Part shown: positions 4,987-14,568 of the stretch, piece by piece
How the letters are laid out: the number at the start of each line of letters is the position of its first letter
Position numbering within the stretch: position 1 is the stretch's first letter
Source: an uncultured Collinsella sp.
GTDB lineage: Bacteria; Actinomycetota; Coriobacteriia; Coriobacteriales; Coriobacteriaceae
DNA: 14,786 bases
Assembly: GCA_900549275.1 (NCBI GenBank)
Contig: URNU01000011.1
Span: 1 to 14,786, forward strand
Direction: 5' to 3'
Program-made: the position numbers and the translations under genes
Notes under the pieces: model-generated
What the model saw: the letters and a program-made list of their open reading frames with translations, nothing else
Databases searched by the model: none
What the model was told of the DNA's origin: nothing

Positions 4987-7209
4987 ATGGAGAAGCATAA
5001 AGTGATTTGCCCGTACTGCGGCGCCGGTTGCCAGTTTAACCTCTTGGTCCAAAACGGCCAGGTTGTGGGTACCGAACCGCTCAACGGCATCACCAACCAG
5101 GGCGAGCTGTGCCTTAAGGGCATGAGCGGCTACGACTTCATCAACGACACCAAGATCTTGACTCCTCGCGTACTGCACCCGATGATCCGCCGCACCAAGG
5201 GCGCGGATCTTGAGCGCGTAAGCTGGGACGAGGCACTGGATTTCACCGCATCTAAGATGCAGGCCATAATTGACGAATATGGTCCTAACGCTGTCATGAC
5301 CACCGGCTCTTCGCGAGGCGGCGGCAATGAGGCGAACTACGTCATGCAGAAGTTTACGCGTGCGTGCATCGGCACCCACAGCGTAGACAACTGCGCCCGT
5401 ACTTGACACGGCCCTACTGTCCTCGGTCTGATGGACACGGTTGGTTCAGGTTGCATGTCATGCTCCATCCCCGGTATGGAGGACGCGGGCTGCATTTTCC
5501 TCTTCGGCTATAACCCCGCCGATTCGCACCCCATCGTCGCAAGGCGTATCGTGCGAGCCAAAGAAAAGGGTTGCAAGATCATCGTCGCCGATCCGCGCCA
5601 TATCGAAACCGCGCGTATCGCCGATCTCTACCTTCCGATCAAGAACGGTTGCAACGTCGCGTTCCTCAACGCCTTTGCTAACTGTCTGGTCAACGATGGC
5701 CTCTACGACAAGGAATTCGTCGCCGAGCACACGAACGGCTTTGACGAGTGGTGGGAGACCATCAAGAACTACACTCCCGAATCCGTACAGGACATCACGG
5801 GTGTCGAGCCCGCGCTGATCCACCAAGCTGCCGAGATGTACGCCACGGCGAAGCCCTCTGCCATCATTGGCTGGGGCATGGGCGTATGCCAGCAGAAGCA
5901 GAACCTGAAGACGGTGCACACCATCGCCTCCATCGCCTGCGTTGCCGGCCAGATCGGCAAACCCAATTCCGGCCTCGCGCCCGTGCGTGGCCAGAATAAC
6001 GTCCAGGGCTCCTGCGATATGGGCATGCTGCCCAACCTGTACCCTGGCTACCAGAAGGTCACCGACCCGGCAGTGCGTGCCAAGTTTGCCAAGGCTTGGG
6101 GCGTGCCCGAGGAAAAGCTCCCGCTCGAGGAAGGCTACAAGCTCACCGACCTGGGCCACCTGGTCGACGAGGGCAAGGTGCACTGCTTCTACAACTACGG
6201 CGAGGACCCGGTGCAGACCGAGCCCGATTCGGCCGGTATGCGCAAGACGCTCTCCGAGCTGGATCTGTTCATTTGCCAGGACATCTTTATGACGCAGACG
6301 ACCATGCTCGCCGACGTCATCCTGCCTGCCACCTCTTGGGGCGAGCACGAGGGTGTCTTTACCGCATCCGACCGTAGCTTCCAGCACTTTGACGCGGCCG
6401 TTCCGCCCAAGGGCGAGTGCCGTCACGACTGGGAGATCTTCGCGGACCTGTCTACGCGTATGGGTTACCCCATGCACTACGACAACACCGAGCAGATCTG
6501 GAACGAGTGCATTAGCCTGTGCCCCAACTTTGTGGGCGCGACCTACGAGAAGATGGCTCCCGAGGGCGGCTACGCCCAGTGGCCGGTCAAGAGCACCGAT
6601 GTGAACGACCACGGTACGCCCGACATGTTCGCTGGTGGCAAGTTCACCACCAAGGACGGCCGCGCCAACCTGATGGCGCACGACTGGGAGGCGCCCTCCG
6701 AGCTTCCCGACGATGAGTACCCGCTCATCCTGTGCACCGTCCGCGAGGTCGGCCACTACAGCTGCCGCTCGATGACCGGCAACTGCAAGACGCTGGCGTT
6801 GCTTGCCGACGAGCCCGGCTTTGTCCGCATGAATCCCGCGGACGCCCAGGCGCGCGGCATCAAGAACGGCGACATCGTCTCGATTCACAGCCGCCGCGGC
6901 CAGGTATACAGCCGCGCCGACGTGAGCGATCGCATCAATAAGGGCACGGTCTATATGACCTACCAGTGGTGGATCGGCAAGTGCAACGAGCTGACCATTC
7001 ACAAGGTCGACCCGGTCTCGCATACGCCCGAGGACAAGTTCTCCGCCTGCCAGGTCGACGCTATTGCCGACCAGGTCTGGGCCGAGGGCGAGGTCGAGCG
7101 TCAGTACACCGAGCTCAAGCAGGCTCTGGTGGACGCCGCCGCTCCCCAGGACGTTGAGCCCGGCGCCGCCAAGTTCGACGACGAGACGCACGTGAATCAA
7201 ATCGTGTAG
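4987..7209 (+). CDS. fdhF: Formate dehydrogenase H, selenocysteine-containing
   Basis: One 740-residue protein is read through an in-frame TGA at 5404-5406, giving selenocysteine at residue 140, the same position as in E. coli FdhF. The local sequence SVDNCARTUHGPTVLG matches the family, with the usual His (141) after Sec. The [4Fe-4S] ligands are C8, C11, C15 and C42, followed by K44; R334 lies in PVRGQNN, close to the catalytic Arg333 of E. coli. The protein binds bis-molybdopterin guanine dinucleotide with Mo or W, oxidises formate to CO2 in the cytoplasm, and passes electrons to HydN/HyfA. The start ATG 4987 follows AAGGAAGGAGG by 5 bases. It is about 25 residues longer than the E. coli enzyme, mostly at the C terminus. 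Ordinary gene callers would split it at the TGA; it is not a pseudogene. Function requires selABCD, not in the window. Confidence 0.96.
5404..5437 (+). promoter_or_regulatory. Selenocysteine TGA codon and bacterial SECIS hairpin
   Basis: The TGA at 5404-5406 is followed, after 11 nt, by a stem TGTCC (5418-5422) / GGACA (5433-5437). Two more pairs (5423-5431, 5424-5430) close an apical loop GGTCT (5425-5429), with T5432 bulged. The 11 nt spacing and the GGUCU loop are those of the E. coli fdhF SECIS, where SelB binds. The bulged T lies on the 3' side here rather than on the 5' side as in E. coli. Confidence 0.92.
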
Positions 7210-7230
7210 TCCCGTTCTCGTTGGCTTTTT

Positions 7231-7273
7231 GGGCCGGGCGTCCCGTACGTTCGGGAGCCCGGCCCGTTATTTT
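7231..7273 (+). terminator. Strong hairpin between fdhF and hyfA, partial terminator or attenuator
   Basis: A 9 bp GC stem (7231-7239 with 7257-7265) continues after one unpaired G into a 5 bp stem (7241-7245 with 7252-7256) around loop TACGTT, and is followed by GTTATTTT. The stem is strong but the T-tract is interrupted, so partial termination is likely. It separates hydN-fdhF from the hyf genes and could set their ratio. I see no obvious promoter in the 78 bp gap, so the hyf genes probably depend on read-through. Confidence 0.65.
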
Positions 7274-7287
7274 GAAAGGAAGTGGGG

Positions 7288-7905
7288 ATGAACCGCTTCA
7301 TCGACATCAACCCGGAGAGGTGCATCGGCTGCGGAACATGCCAGTCCGCCTGTGCCGACGCCCACCGGATGCAGGGTCTTCAGGATACGCCGCGCCTGGC
7401 GCTCGTGAAGACCGGCGGTATTTCGGCCGCCCTTGCCTGCCACCATTGCGAGGGTGCCCCCTGCGCCGAGGTCTGCCCGGTGAATGCCATCGAGCACGAT
7501 GGCGACCGCATCCACGTCAAGGAGCAGGAGTGCATCGGGTGCAGGCTGTGCGCCATCGCGTGCCCCTTCGGAGCCATCCATCCCGATGGCACGTCTATCG
7601 CCGGCGTCGCAGGCATGTGCGACCCGACGCCTTCGTATCCTAAGTCCCTGAGCAGCCTGCTTACGTGGGCTCCCGGCCAGTACACCTGCGCTGTCAAGTG
7701 CGACCTGTGCGCCTTCGATCCGGACGGCCCGCATTGTGTGGCGGCGTGCCCCACCAAGGCGCTGACCGTCATGGGCGGCGCGGCCGATCGCGAGCTCGAC
7801 GAGGCCAAGCGCCTGCGCTCGATCGAAAACGGTCCGGCCGTCGACGTTACCGCTGTGGCCCAGGGCCTGTCCGAGAAAGCAGAAGGGAGCGTAAACAATG
7901 GATAG
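7288..7905 (+). CDS. hyfA: Hydrogenase-4 ferredoxin-like subunit HyfA
   Basis: The 205-residue protein has the length of E. coli HyfA and the same opening MNRF. It carries four [4Fe-4S] cysteine sets: CIGCGTCQSAC (C12, C15, C18, C22), CHHCEGAPCAEVCPVNAI, CIGCRLCAIACPFGAI and KCDLC with CVAACPTKAL. The spacer between the third and fourth sets includes LLTWAPG, also seen in HyfA. It links formate dehydrogenase to the hydrogenase peripheral arm on the cytoplasmic side. ATG 7288 has AAAGGAAG upstream; an in-frame GTG at 7282 overlaps that ribosome site. The stop overlaps the hyfB start by 8 bp (ATGGATAG), so translation is likely coupled. Confidence 0.9.
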   Translation: MNRFIDINPERCIGCGTCQSACADAHRMQGLQDTPRLALVKTGGISAALACHHCEGAPCAEVCPVNAIEHDGDRIHVKEQECIGCRLCAIACPFGAIHPDGTSIAGVAGMCDPTPSYPKSLSSLLTWAPGQYTCAVKCDLCAFDPDGPHCVAACPTKALTVMGGAADRELDEAKRLRSIENGPAVDVTAVAQGLSEKAEGSVNNG

Positions 7906-9916
7906 CATGACGCTGTTTATCGCATCGCTTGCCGTCTCGTGCATCGGTGCGCTCGCCTCGGTTCTGCTGATCAAGGCCGATAACGCCGCCAAGACCGCCG
8001 GCTGCCTGATCGGCGCCGTCGCGGCCGTGCTGTCGTTCATCGCGGGCCTCGAGGCCGTGCTTGGCGACGTTTCGTCCCTCAACACGGTCTTCTTCTTCCC
8101 GTTCGCCCGTCTCGAGCTCTTGCTCAACGGCCTTGCGGGCCTGATCGTGGTCCTCATCTCGATTCTCGCCTTTGCGGGCTTCATCTACGGTCTGTCCTAC
8201 TTCGACGAGTACCCGGGCAAGGTCGGGCGCGCCGGCTTCTTTATGAACACCTTCGTCGCCTCGATGATGCTCGTCATCACCGCCGACAACGTGTTCTGGT
8301 TCCTGGTCGCCTTTGAGCTCATGTCCCTTACGAGCTACTTCCTTGTCGTTATCGAGGAGAACAAGAACTCCATTAGGGGCGGTTGGCTCTACTTCGTCAT
8401 CGCGCACGTGGGCTTCGTTCTCATCATGGCGAGCTTCCTGCTCATGACCAACGGCGTGGGCGGTTCCTTCAGCTTCAGTGATTTCCGTACGCATGACTTT
8501 GGACCCGCCGTCTCCTCCGCGTGCTTCGTCCTCGCGTTCTTCGGATTTGGCGCGAAGGCCGGTATCATTCCGCTGCACTCCTGGCTGCCCCAGGCGCACC
8601 CCGAGGCGCCGTCCAACGTGTCCGCCCTCATGTCCGGCGGCATGATCAAGATCGGCATCCTGGGAATCCTCAAGGTCGGTCTCGACCTGCTCGCGGGTTC
8701 GGGCGTCCAGCTCTGGTGGGGCCTCATGGTCCTGGTCTTCGGATCCATCTCGTCGGTCCTGGGTGTCGTCTACGCCCTCCACGAGCACGACATCAAGCGC
8801 CTGCTTGCCTATCACTCCGTCGAGAACATCGGCATCATCTTGCTCGGTGTCGGCGCGTCCATGACGGCGCACGCCCTGGGCAACGACGTCATCGCGACGA
8901 TCGCGCTCATGGCCGCCCTCTACCACACGCTCAACCACGCCATGTTCAAGGGCGAGCTGTTCCTCGGCGCGGGCTCCCTGCTCTATGCCACGGGTACGCG
9001 CAACATGGAGAAGATGGGCGGTCTGTTCCGCCGCATGCCGGTCACGGCCGTCTGCTTCCTCATCGGTGCCCTTGCCATCTCGGCCATCCCGCCGCTCAAC
9101 GGCTTCGTTTCCGAGTGGTTCACCTACCAGTCCCTGTTCAACATCTCGACGCTCTCCGACCCGGTCGTCATGGTGTTCGCCGTCGCCTCCGCGGCCGCCC
9201 TCGCCATCACCGGTGCCCTGGCCGTCACGTGCTTCGTGAAGGCCTACGGCGTCTCGTTCGCGAGCAGCCCTCGTTCCCAGGAGGCCGCGAACGCCAAGGA
9301 GTCCCCGGCTCCGATGTTGTTCTCGCAGATGCTCCTCGCGGCCATCTGCGTGGTACTGGGAATCGGCTCCCCGGTCATCGCCCCGGTTCTGGGCGACGTC
9401 GCCCAGAGCGTGCTTGCCGGCTCCGCCGTCACAGCCACCTCGGGCGTGTCTCTCGTGAACGAGATTTCCGGTGCCGCCACCTCCACCCCCGCGATCGCCA
9501 TCGCGCTCGTGGTCCTCACCGGCCTCGCGTTCGCGTTGAGGTCCTGCCTCGGCGCCAAGGCCCCCGCTAAGAAGACCGACCCTTGGGCGTGCGGCTACGA
9601 GCCCAACGAGCACATGCCCGTCGTCGCCACGAGCTTCGCGTCCGACGTCGAACTCTTCATGGGCCCGCTCTACACCCTGCGCGAGGTATGCACCAAGATC
9701 TGCTGGTCCATCGCGCACGTGTTCCAGAAGCTCACCGGTGTCGCCCAGGGCGTCGAGCCCCTGCCCGACCGTTTCCTGGTCGATGCACCGAGCGAGGGTG
9801 CCGACAAGCTGGCCGGCCTCGCCTCCAAGATCGAGGGCGGCAACTACTCCGTATACATCTGCTACATCGTCGCGGCGCTCGTGGTCTTCCTCGTGCTCGC
9901 CGTGGTCATGGTCTAG
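7898..9916 (+). CDS. hyfB: Hydrogenase-4 membrane subunit HyfB, antiporter-like
   Basis: At 672 residues this equals the E. coli HyfB length. It is a multi-spanning membrane protein of the complex I NuoL/M/N (Mrp antiporter-like) family. The core residues are present: E140 in FELMSLTSYF, K220 in FGAKAGIIPLHSWLPQAHPEAPS and K251 in SGGMIKIG. These Glu and Lys residues belong to the ion-translocation path in this family. A long C-terminal part includes DPWACGYEP and a final hydrophobic helix, as in HyfB/HycC. AGAAGGGAG at 7881-7889 is the ribosome site, inside hyfA. HycC is the nearest alternative, but the presence of hyfD, hyfE and hyfF marks this as the larger Hyf complex. Confidence 0.93.
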   Translation: MDSMTLFIASLAVSCIGALASVLLIKADNAAKTAGCLIGAVAAVLSFIAGLEAVLGDVSSLNTVFFFPFARLELLLNGLAGLIVVLISILAFAGFIYGLSYFDEYPGKVGRAGFFMNTFVASMMLVITADNVFWFLVAFELMSLTSYFLVVIEENKNSIRGGWLYFVIAHVGFVLIMASFLLMTNGVGGSFSFSDFRTHDFGPAVSSACFVLAFFGFGAKAGIIPLHSWLPQAHPEAPSNVSALMSGGMIKIGILGILKVGLDLLAGSGVQLWWGLMVLVFGSISSVLGVVYALHEHDIKRLLAYHSVENIGIILLGVGASMTAHALGNDVIATIALMAALYHTLNHAMFKGELFLGAGSLLYATGTRNMEKMGGLFRRMPVTAVCFLIGALAISAIPPLNGFVSEWFTYQSLFNISTLSDPVVMVFAVASAAALAITGALAVTCFVKAYGVSFASSPRSQEAANAKESPAPMLFSQMLLAAICVVLGIGSPVIAPVLGDVAQSVLAGSAVTATSGVSLVNEISGAATSTPAIAIALVVLTGLAFALRSCLGAKAPAKKTDPWACGYEPNEHMPVVATSFASDVELFMGPLYTLREVCTKICWSIAHVFQKLTGVAQGVEPLPDRFLVDAPSEGADKLAGLASKIEGGNYSVYICYIVAALVVFLVLAVVMV

Positions 9917-9933
9917 AGAGGGGAGAGGATATT

Positions 9934-10857
9934 ATGAACATCGTTCTTGCGATGGCGCAGGGCCTCGTGGTCATGCTGGTCACGCCCTTCTTCTCCGGCC
10001 TCGCCCGTGTGATTCGCGCGAAGATGCACAATCGCCGCGGTCCGTCCATCCTTCAGGATTACCGGGACCTCGCGAAGCTCATGGCGCGTCCCGAGTCCGT
10101 GAGTTCCGACTCGAGCTTCGTGCTGCGCATCATGCCGCCGCTGTTCCTCGCGGTGTCGTTTATGCTCGCCATGGGCCTGCCCATGTTCACGCTCGAGAGC
10201 CCCATGCCCGTCTTTGGTGACGCCATCACCATCATGTACGCGCTCGCGCTGTCCCGCTTCTTCTTCGCGCTGTCCGGCGTGGATTCCTCCAACGCCTACG
10301 CGGGCTTCGGCGGTATCCGCGAGCTCCTCATGAGCGTGCTCATCGAGCCGTCCATGCTCATCGCGCTGTTCACCGTCGCCATCGTGTGCGGCTCCACGGA
10401 CATTGCGACCATGGGTCAGCACATCGTTACGGGCAACGTCTCGAGCGTCGTCGCCGTTATCCTCGCCGGCGTCGCCTTCGCGGCCGCCTGTTACATGGAG
10501 CTCGGCAAGCTTCCGTTCGATCAGGCCGAAGCCGAGCAGGAGCTCCAGGAGGGCCCGCTCGCCGAGCTCTCCGGCCCGTCCCTGGCCATGATGAAGCTCG
10601 CCATGGGCATGAAGCAGGTCGTGGTCGTCGCTTGGTTCACCTCCATCTTCATCCCCTGGGGAGAGCCCGCGACCATCGGCGTCACCGCTCTCGTGGGCGC
10701 CGTCGTCTTCCTCGTCAAGTGCCTGGTCGATTTCGTCGTCTGCGGCGTGCTCGAGAACTCCGTTTCCCGTTCGCGCTTCAAGGTGCTCGGTAACCAGACC
10801 TGGGCCGTCGTCGGCATCGCGGTCCTCGCGTTCGTCTTCGTCGTCGTAGGCGTGTAG
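9934..10857 (+). CDS. hyfC: Hydrogenase-4 membrane subunit HyfC (NuoH-like)
   Basis: The 307-residue membrane protein is of the HyfC/HycD/NuoH family, which anchors the hydrogenase module to the membrane arm. Diagnostic segments are HNRRGPSILQDYRDLAKLMAR (about 32-52) and ELGKLPFDQAEAEQELQEGP (189-208), the charged cytoplasmic loop equivalent to that of NuoH which faces the peripheral arm. About eight hydrophobic segments are visible. ATG 9934 follows GAGGGGAGAGG; the open frame extends upstream inside hyfB but without a ribosome site. It is 17 bp from hyfB and 16 bp from hyfD, so clearly the same operon. Confidence 0.93.
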   Translation: MNIVLAMAQGLVVMLVTPFFSGLARVIRAKMHNRRGPSILQDYRDLAKLMARPESVSSDSSFVLRIMPPLFLAVSFMLAMGLPMFTLESPMPVFGDAITIMYALALSRFFFALSGVDSSNAYAGFGGIRELLMSVLIEPSMLIALFTVAIVCGSTDIATMGQHIVTGNVSSVVAVILAGVAFAAACYMELGKLPFDQAEAEQELQEGPLAELSGPSLAMMKLAMGMKQVVVVAWFTSIFIPWGEPATIGVTALVGAVVFLVKCLVDFVVCGVLENSVSRSRFKVLGNQTWAVVGIAVLAFVFVVVGV

Positions 10858-10873
10858 GGAGAAGGGAGAAACT

Positions 10874-12331
10874 ATGTCAATCGAATCGAGCTTGTCCCTC
10901 TTTGCCATGGTGGCGATCGCCGTCCCCATGCTGGGCTCCCTGCTCATCGTCATGCTGCCGCGTCCCTACGCTAAATGGATCTGCGCCTTTGCCGGCGGCA
11001 TCGCCACGGTCGCTTCCGTTGGCTTGGCCGCGACGTTTGCCGGAAACGGCATGAACGCGGTCGATGTAACCTGGGCGAGTATGGGCCAGACCTTGGTCAT
11101 GGGCTTCATATTCGACCGGATGAGCACGCTGCTCGCACCCGCGTTCGTCGCTATCGGCCTGCTCGTCGTCATCTATTCGTTCCCGTACATGAGCGATAAG
11201 AATAAGGAGCATCCCGACGCGCCCCGTCGTCGCTTCTACGTGTACTTCTCCACGTTCATCGGCGCCATGGCCGGTCTCGCCTACAGCTCCACCATCGTCG
11301 GCCAGCTCGTTTTCTTCGAGATCACCGGTGTGTGCTCCTGGGGCCTCATCAGCTACTACATGACTCCCACGGCCAAGAAGGCCGGTATGAAGGCGCTCAT
11401 CATCACCCATATCGGCGCTCTGGGACTCTACATCGGCGCGGCCTTCCTGTTCGCCGGAACCGGCACGTTCGCGCTGAGCGCGATCTCCCAGCTCGATTCC
11501 GGTATGAAGACCGTCGTGCTGCTGCTCATCCTGTTCGCTGCTTGGGCCAAGTCCGCCCAGTTCCCGCTCTACATGTGGCTGCCCTCCGCAATGGAGGCCC
11601 CCACGCCCGTTTCCGCCTACCTTCATGGCGCGTCCATGGTTAAGGTCGGCGTGTGCGTGTTCGCCCGCGCTCTTGCGAGCGCCGGCGATATCCCCGAGAT
11701 CGTCGGTTGGGTCGCCATCATCGACGCCGTCGTGACCATGCTCTTCGGCTTCCTCATGTACCTGCCCCAGAAGGATATGAAGCGCCTGCTCGCCTTCTCG
11801 ACGATCGCGCAGCTCGCCTACGTGTTCTTTGGCCTGGGCCTCTCCGTGTTCGGAAGCCAGATGGCGTTTAACGGCGCCGTCGAGCACATCTTCAACCACG
11901 CGTTCACCAAGACCCTGTTCTTCCTCATCGCTGGCTCTCTCAGCTTCACGCTGGGAACCCGTATGCTGCCCAAGATCCAGGGCCTCATGAAGAAGTACCC
12001 GGTCACGGGCGTGGGCTTTGCGGTCGCCGCGACCGCTATCGCCGGCGTGCCCCCCATGAGCACGTTCTTCTCCAAGTTCCAGATTATTTCCGGTGGCTTC
12101 GCGGTTGGTGCTTCCAACACGGTCATCTTCGTCCTCGTGTGCGTCATGGTCGTCGAGACCGTCGCCACCTTCGCATGGTTCCTGCGTTGGATGGGTAAGG
12201 TCCTGCCCGGTGAGCCGAGCGAGACCGTGGCCGCCGGCCAGCCCCTTCCGCGCGCCATGGCGTTCGTGTTCGTCGTCCTCATGATCATGGTCGTCGTCGC
12301 CGGTCCTCTGTCCTCTAGTTGGATGGGTTAG
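10874..12331 (+). CDS. hyfD: Hydrogenase-4 membrane subunit HyfD, antiporter-like
   Basis: The 485-residue polytopic protein belongs to the NuoL/M/N-like family; E. coli HyfD is about 479. E149 in FFEITGVCSWG, K226 in WAKSAQFPLYMWLPSAMEAPTPVS and K257 in ASMVKVG are the expected ion-path residues. AHIF-type histidine follows in EHIFNHAFTK. HyfD is absent from the smaller Hyc (FHL-1) complex, so it distinguishes this locus as FHL-2. AAGGGAG at 10862-10868 is the ribosome site; the stop TAG overlaps the ribosome site of hyfE. Confidence 0.93.
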   Translation: MSIESSLSLFAMVAIAVPMLGSLLIVMLPRPYAKWICAFAGGIATVASVGLAATFAGNGMNAVDVTWASMGQTLVMGFIFDRMSTLLAPAFVAIGLLVVIYSFPYMSDKNKEHPDAPRRRFYVYFSTFIGAMAGLAYSSTIVGQLVFFEITGVCSWGLISYYMTPTAKKAGMKALIITHIGALGLYIGAAFLFAGTGTFALSAISQLDSGMKTVVLLLILFAAWAKSAQFPLYMWLPSAMEAPTPVSAYLHGASMVKVGVCVFARALASAGDIPEIVGWVAIIDAVVTMLFGFLMYLPQKDMKRLLAFSTIAQLAYVFFGLGLSVFGSQMAFNGAVEHIFNHAFTKTLFFLIAGSLSFTLGTRMLPKIQGLMKKYPVTGVGFAVAATAIAGVPPMSTFFSKFQIISGGFAVGASNTVIFVLVCVMVVETVATFAWFLRWMGKVLPGEPSETVAAGQPLPRAMAFVFVVLMIMVVVAGPLSSSWMG

Positions 12332-12341
12332 GAGGTAGGAC

Positions 12342-12995
12342 ATGGGTTATTCGTTAGTCAATATCCTGGGCGGTCTTCTGATCGTGACCTCCACCATGGT
12401 GGTCGTCTCGAAGACCATCCCGTCCGCCATCAAGTGGTACGCGATCCAGTCGGTTGTCCTGGTGGGCGTGTTGCTCACCCTGGGCCTCACCACCGGTGCC
12501 ACCGAGCTTCTCATGTGGGCCGCGTCGGCCTTCGTCACCAAGGTGATCCTCGTTCCGTTCATTCTCAACCGTGCCTACAAGAAGATGGGTTCGCCTGCCG
12601 ATAGCACGCTGACCTCCTCCATCAAGCCGGCCTGGACCATCATCCTCACCGGTCTGGAGGTGGCCGTCTGCTTCGCGGTGGTCACGCGCCTGAGCCTGCC
12701 CACCGCCGAGGTGGCCACTCCGGCCCTCGCCATCAGCTTCGCGCACTTCTTCGTCGGCCTCACGTGCATCATCTCCCAGCGCAACATCCTCAAGCAGATC
12801 TTCGGGTACTGCCTTATGGAGAACGGTAGCCACGTGACGCTCGCTCTGCTCGCGCCCACGGCCCCCGAGATCATCGAGATCGGCATCGCCACCGACGCCA
12901 TCTTCGCCGTCATCATCATGTCCGCCGTCGTCGTGAGGATTTGGAACGACACCAAGTCGCTCGACTCCCACGACCTGACCGAATTGAAGGGGTAG
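12342..12995 (+). CDS. hyfE: Hydrogenase-4 membrane subunit HyfE
   Basis: The 217-residue membrane protein matches HyfE in size (E. coli about 216) and position. About six or seven hydrophobic segments are seen. The C-terminal half, including RNILKQIFGYCLMENG and a following membrane segment, resembles NuoK-like small subunits. In the complex it would sit between the NuoH-like and antiporter-like subunits. The perfect ribosome site AGGAGGT (12330-12336) begins within the hyfD stop codon. Three bases separate its stop from the hyfF start. Confidence 0.92.
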   Translation: MGYSLVNILGGLLIVTSTMVVVSKTIPSAIKWYAIQSVVLVGVLLTLGLTTGATELLMWAASAFVTKVILVPFILNRAYKKMGSPADSTLTSSIKPAWTIILTGLEVAVCFAVVTRLSLPTAEVATPALAISFAHFFVGLTCIISQRNILKQIFGYCLMENGSHVTLALLAPTAPEIIEIGIATDAIFAVIIMSAVVVRIWNDTKSLDSHDLTELKG

Positions 12996-12998
12996 GCC

Positions 12999-14564
12999 AT
13001 GGATGTTTCAATGCTGACGGTCGCCCTGCTCGCTTGTCCTCTCGTGTTCTCCCTGATTATGGCTGCGCTCCCCAAGACGACGTCCTACAACGTCTTCGCG
13101 GGGCTCAACACCATCTCCGTCGCGGCGACCCTTGTCCTTTCGGTCGTCACCGCGGGAACCATGCTCTCGAGCGGGCAGAATATCGACGCTTTGGGCCTGT
13201 GGCTCCATCTCGATTCGCTCTCGTCGATCTTCGTCCTTCTGGTAGGCATCATCGGGTTCATCACCGGCGTGTACTCCATCTCCTATATCAAGATCGATAT
13301 CGAGGAGAAGACCATGCCGGCCGAGCGCACCAAGCAGTACTACGCGCTGTTCAGCCTGTTCGTCTTCACGATGCTGCTCGCCTGCCTGTCCAACAACATC
13401 ATCCTCACCTGGGCGGCGGTCGAGGCCACTACGCTGTCGACCGTGTTCCTCGTGGGCATCTACAAGAACAAGCAGGCGCTCGAGGCGTCTTGGAAGTACG
13501 CGATGGTCTGCACCGCCGGTGTGGCCTTCGGCCTGTTCGGCACGCTGCTCATCTACGCGAACGCCGCCGATATCATGCCCAACGCGCATGAGGCCGCCTT
13601 CCTCACCTCCATCATGCCCTATGCCGACCAGTTCGACCCGATGCTCGTGCGCCTCGCGTTCGCGTTCATCGTCATCGGCTTCGGCACCAAGGCGGGCCTG
13701 TTCCCCATGCACACCTGGCTGCCCGACGCGCACTCCCAGGCTCCGAGCCCGGTCTCCGCGCTGCTCTCGGGCGTGCTGCTCAAGTGCGCCATGCTGGTGA
13801 TCATCCGCTTCTACTCCCTGTCCATCATCACGGTGGGCGACACCTATCCGCGAACGCTCCTGCTCATCCTGGGCACGCTGTCCATCCTGGTGGCTGCCCT
13901 GTGCATCTTCAAGCAGGACGATATCAAGCGCCGCTTCGCGTACTCCTCCGTCGACAACGTCGGCGTGGTCGCGCTGTGCCTGGGTATCGGTGGCCCGCTC
14001 GGTATCGCCGCCTGCCTGCTGCACTGCATCTTCCACGGCTTCACGAAGGCGCTCGCCTTCTGCATGGCCGGTAACATCCAGCACATCTACCACACCCGCG
14101 ACCTGAACAAGATCAAGGGCGTCGTCGAGATCGCTCCCGTCACGGCAGCGCTCACCATCATCGCCCTGCTCGCGCTCGCCGCCTTCCCGCCGTTCGCCCT
14201 GTTCATCTCCGAGTTCCTCACCTTCGTGGCCGGCGTTCAGTCCGGTCCCATCTGGGTGGTCGTGCTCGTGGCCATCGGCCTCACCGGCGTGTACTTCGCC
14301 CTTACCGGCATCGCGCTCAAGTCCATCTTCGGCAAGGCGCCCGAGGGCATGAAGCGCCACGAGGTGCCCGCCCTCATGATCATCCCCGAGATCGCCCTCG
14401 CGATCGTGGTCATGTGGTTCGGTATCGCCACCCCGGTCGCCATCACGAGCGGCGTCGAGGATGCAACGTCCGTCGTTTTGAACCAGAGCGTCGAAGAGCT
14501 CCACGAGGCCCCTCTCTACCGCATGGTGTTCAGTTCCCAGACCAAGACAAGTGAGGTGAATTAG
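12999..14564 (+). CDS. hyfF: Hydrogenase-4 membrane subunit HyfF, antiporter-like
   Basis: The 521-residue polytopic protein matches HyfF (E. coli about 526) and the NuoL/M/N family. E142 in TWAAVEATTLS, K231 in FGTKAGLFPMHTWLPDAHSQAPSPVS and K262 in LLKCAM are the conserved ion-path residues. The HxxF-type helix appears as CIFHGFTKALAF. It is the third antiporter-like subunit of the locus and, with HyfD and HyfE, is missing from FHL-1. AAGGGG at 12987-12992 inside the hyfE end is the ribosome site. Confidence 0.93.
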   Translation: MDVSMLTVALLACPLVFSLIMAALPKTTSYNVFAGLNTISVAATLVLSVVTAGTMLSSGQNIDALGLWLHLDSLSSIFVLLVGIIGFITGVYSISYIKIDIEEKTMPAERTKQYYALFSLFVFTMLLACLSNNIILTWAAVEATTLSTVFLVGIYKNKQALEASWKYAMVCTAGVAFGLFGTLLIYANAADIMPNAHEAAFLTSIMPYADQFDPMLVRLAFAFIVIGFGTKAGLFPMHTWLPDAHSQAPSPVSALLSGVLLKCAMLVIIRFYSLSIITVGDTYPRTLLLILGTLSILVAALCIFKQDDIKRRFAYSSVDNVGVVALCLGIGGPLGIAACLLHCIFHGFTKALAFCMAGNIQHIYHTRDLNKIKGVVEIAPVTAALTIIALLALAAFPPFALFISEFLTFVAGVQSGPIWVVVLVAIGLTGVYFALTGIALKSIFGKAPEGMKRHEVPALMIIPEIALAIVVMWFGIATPVAITSGVEDATSVVLNQSVEELHEAPLYRMVFSSQTKTSEVN

Positions 14565-14568
14565 CACC

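Noticed and set aside
4987..7209. fdhF as a nonsense-interrupted pseudogene
   Set aside because: The stop is TGA at the exact selenocysteine position, followed by a SECIS hairpin, and the frame is intact on both sides.
7847..9718. A 623-residue minus-strand frame
   Set aside because: It is a shadow of hyfB produced by high GC and C-ending codons; the product is charged, repetitive and without domains. The same applies to the long antisense frames over fdhF, hyfD and hyfF.
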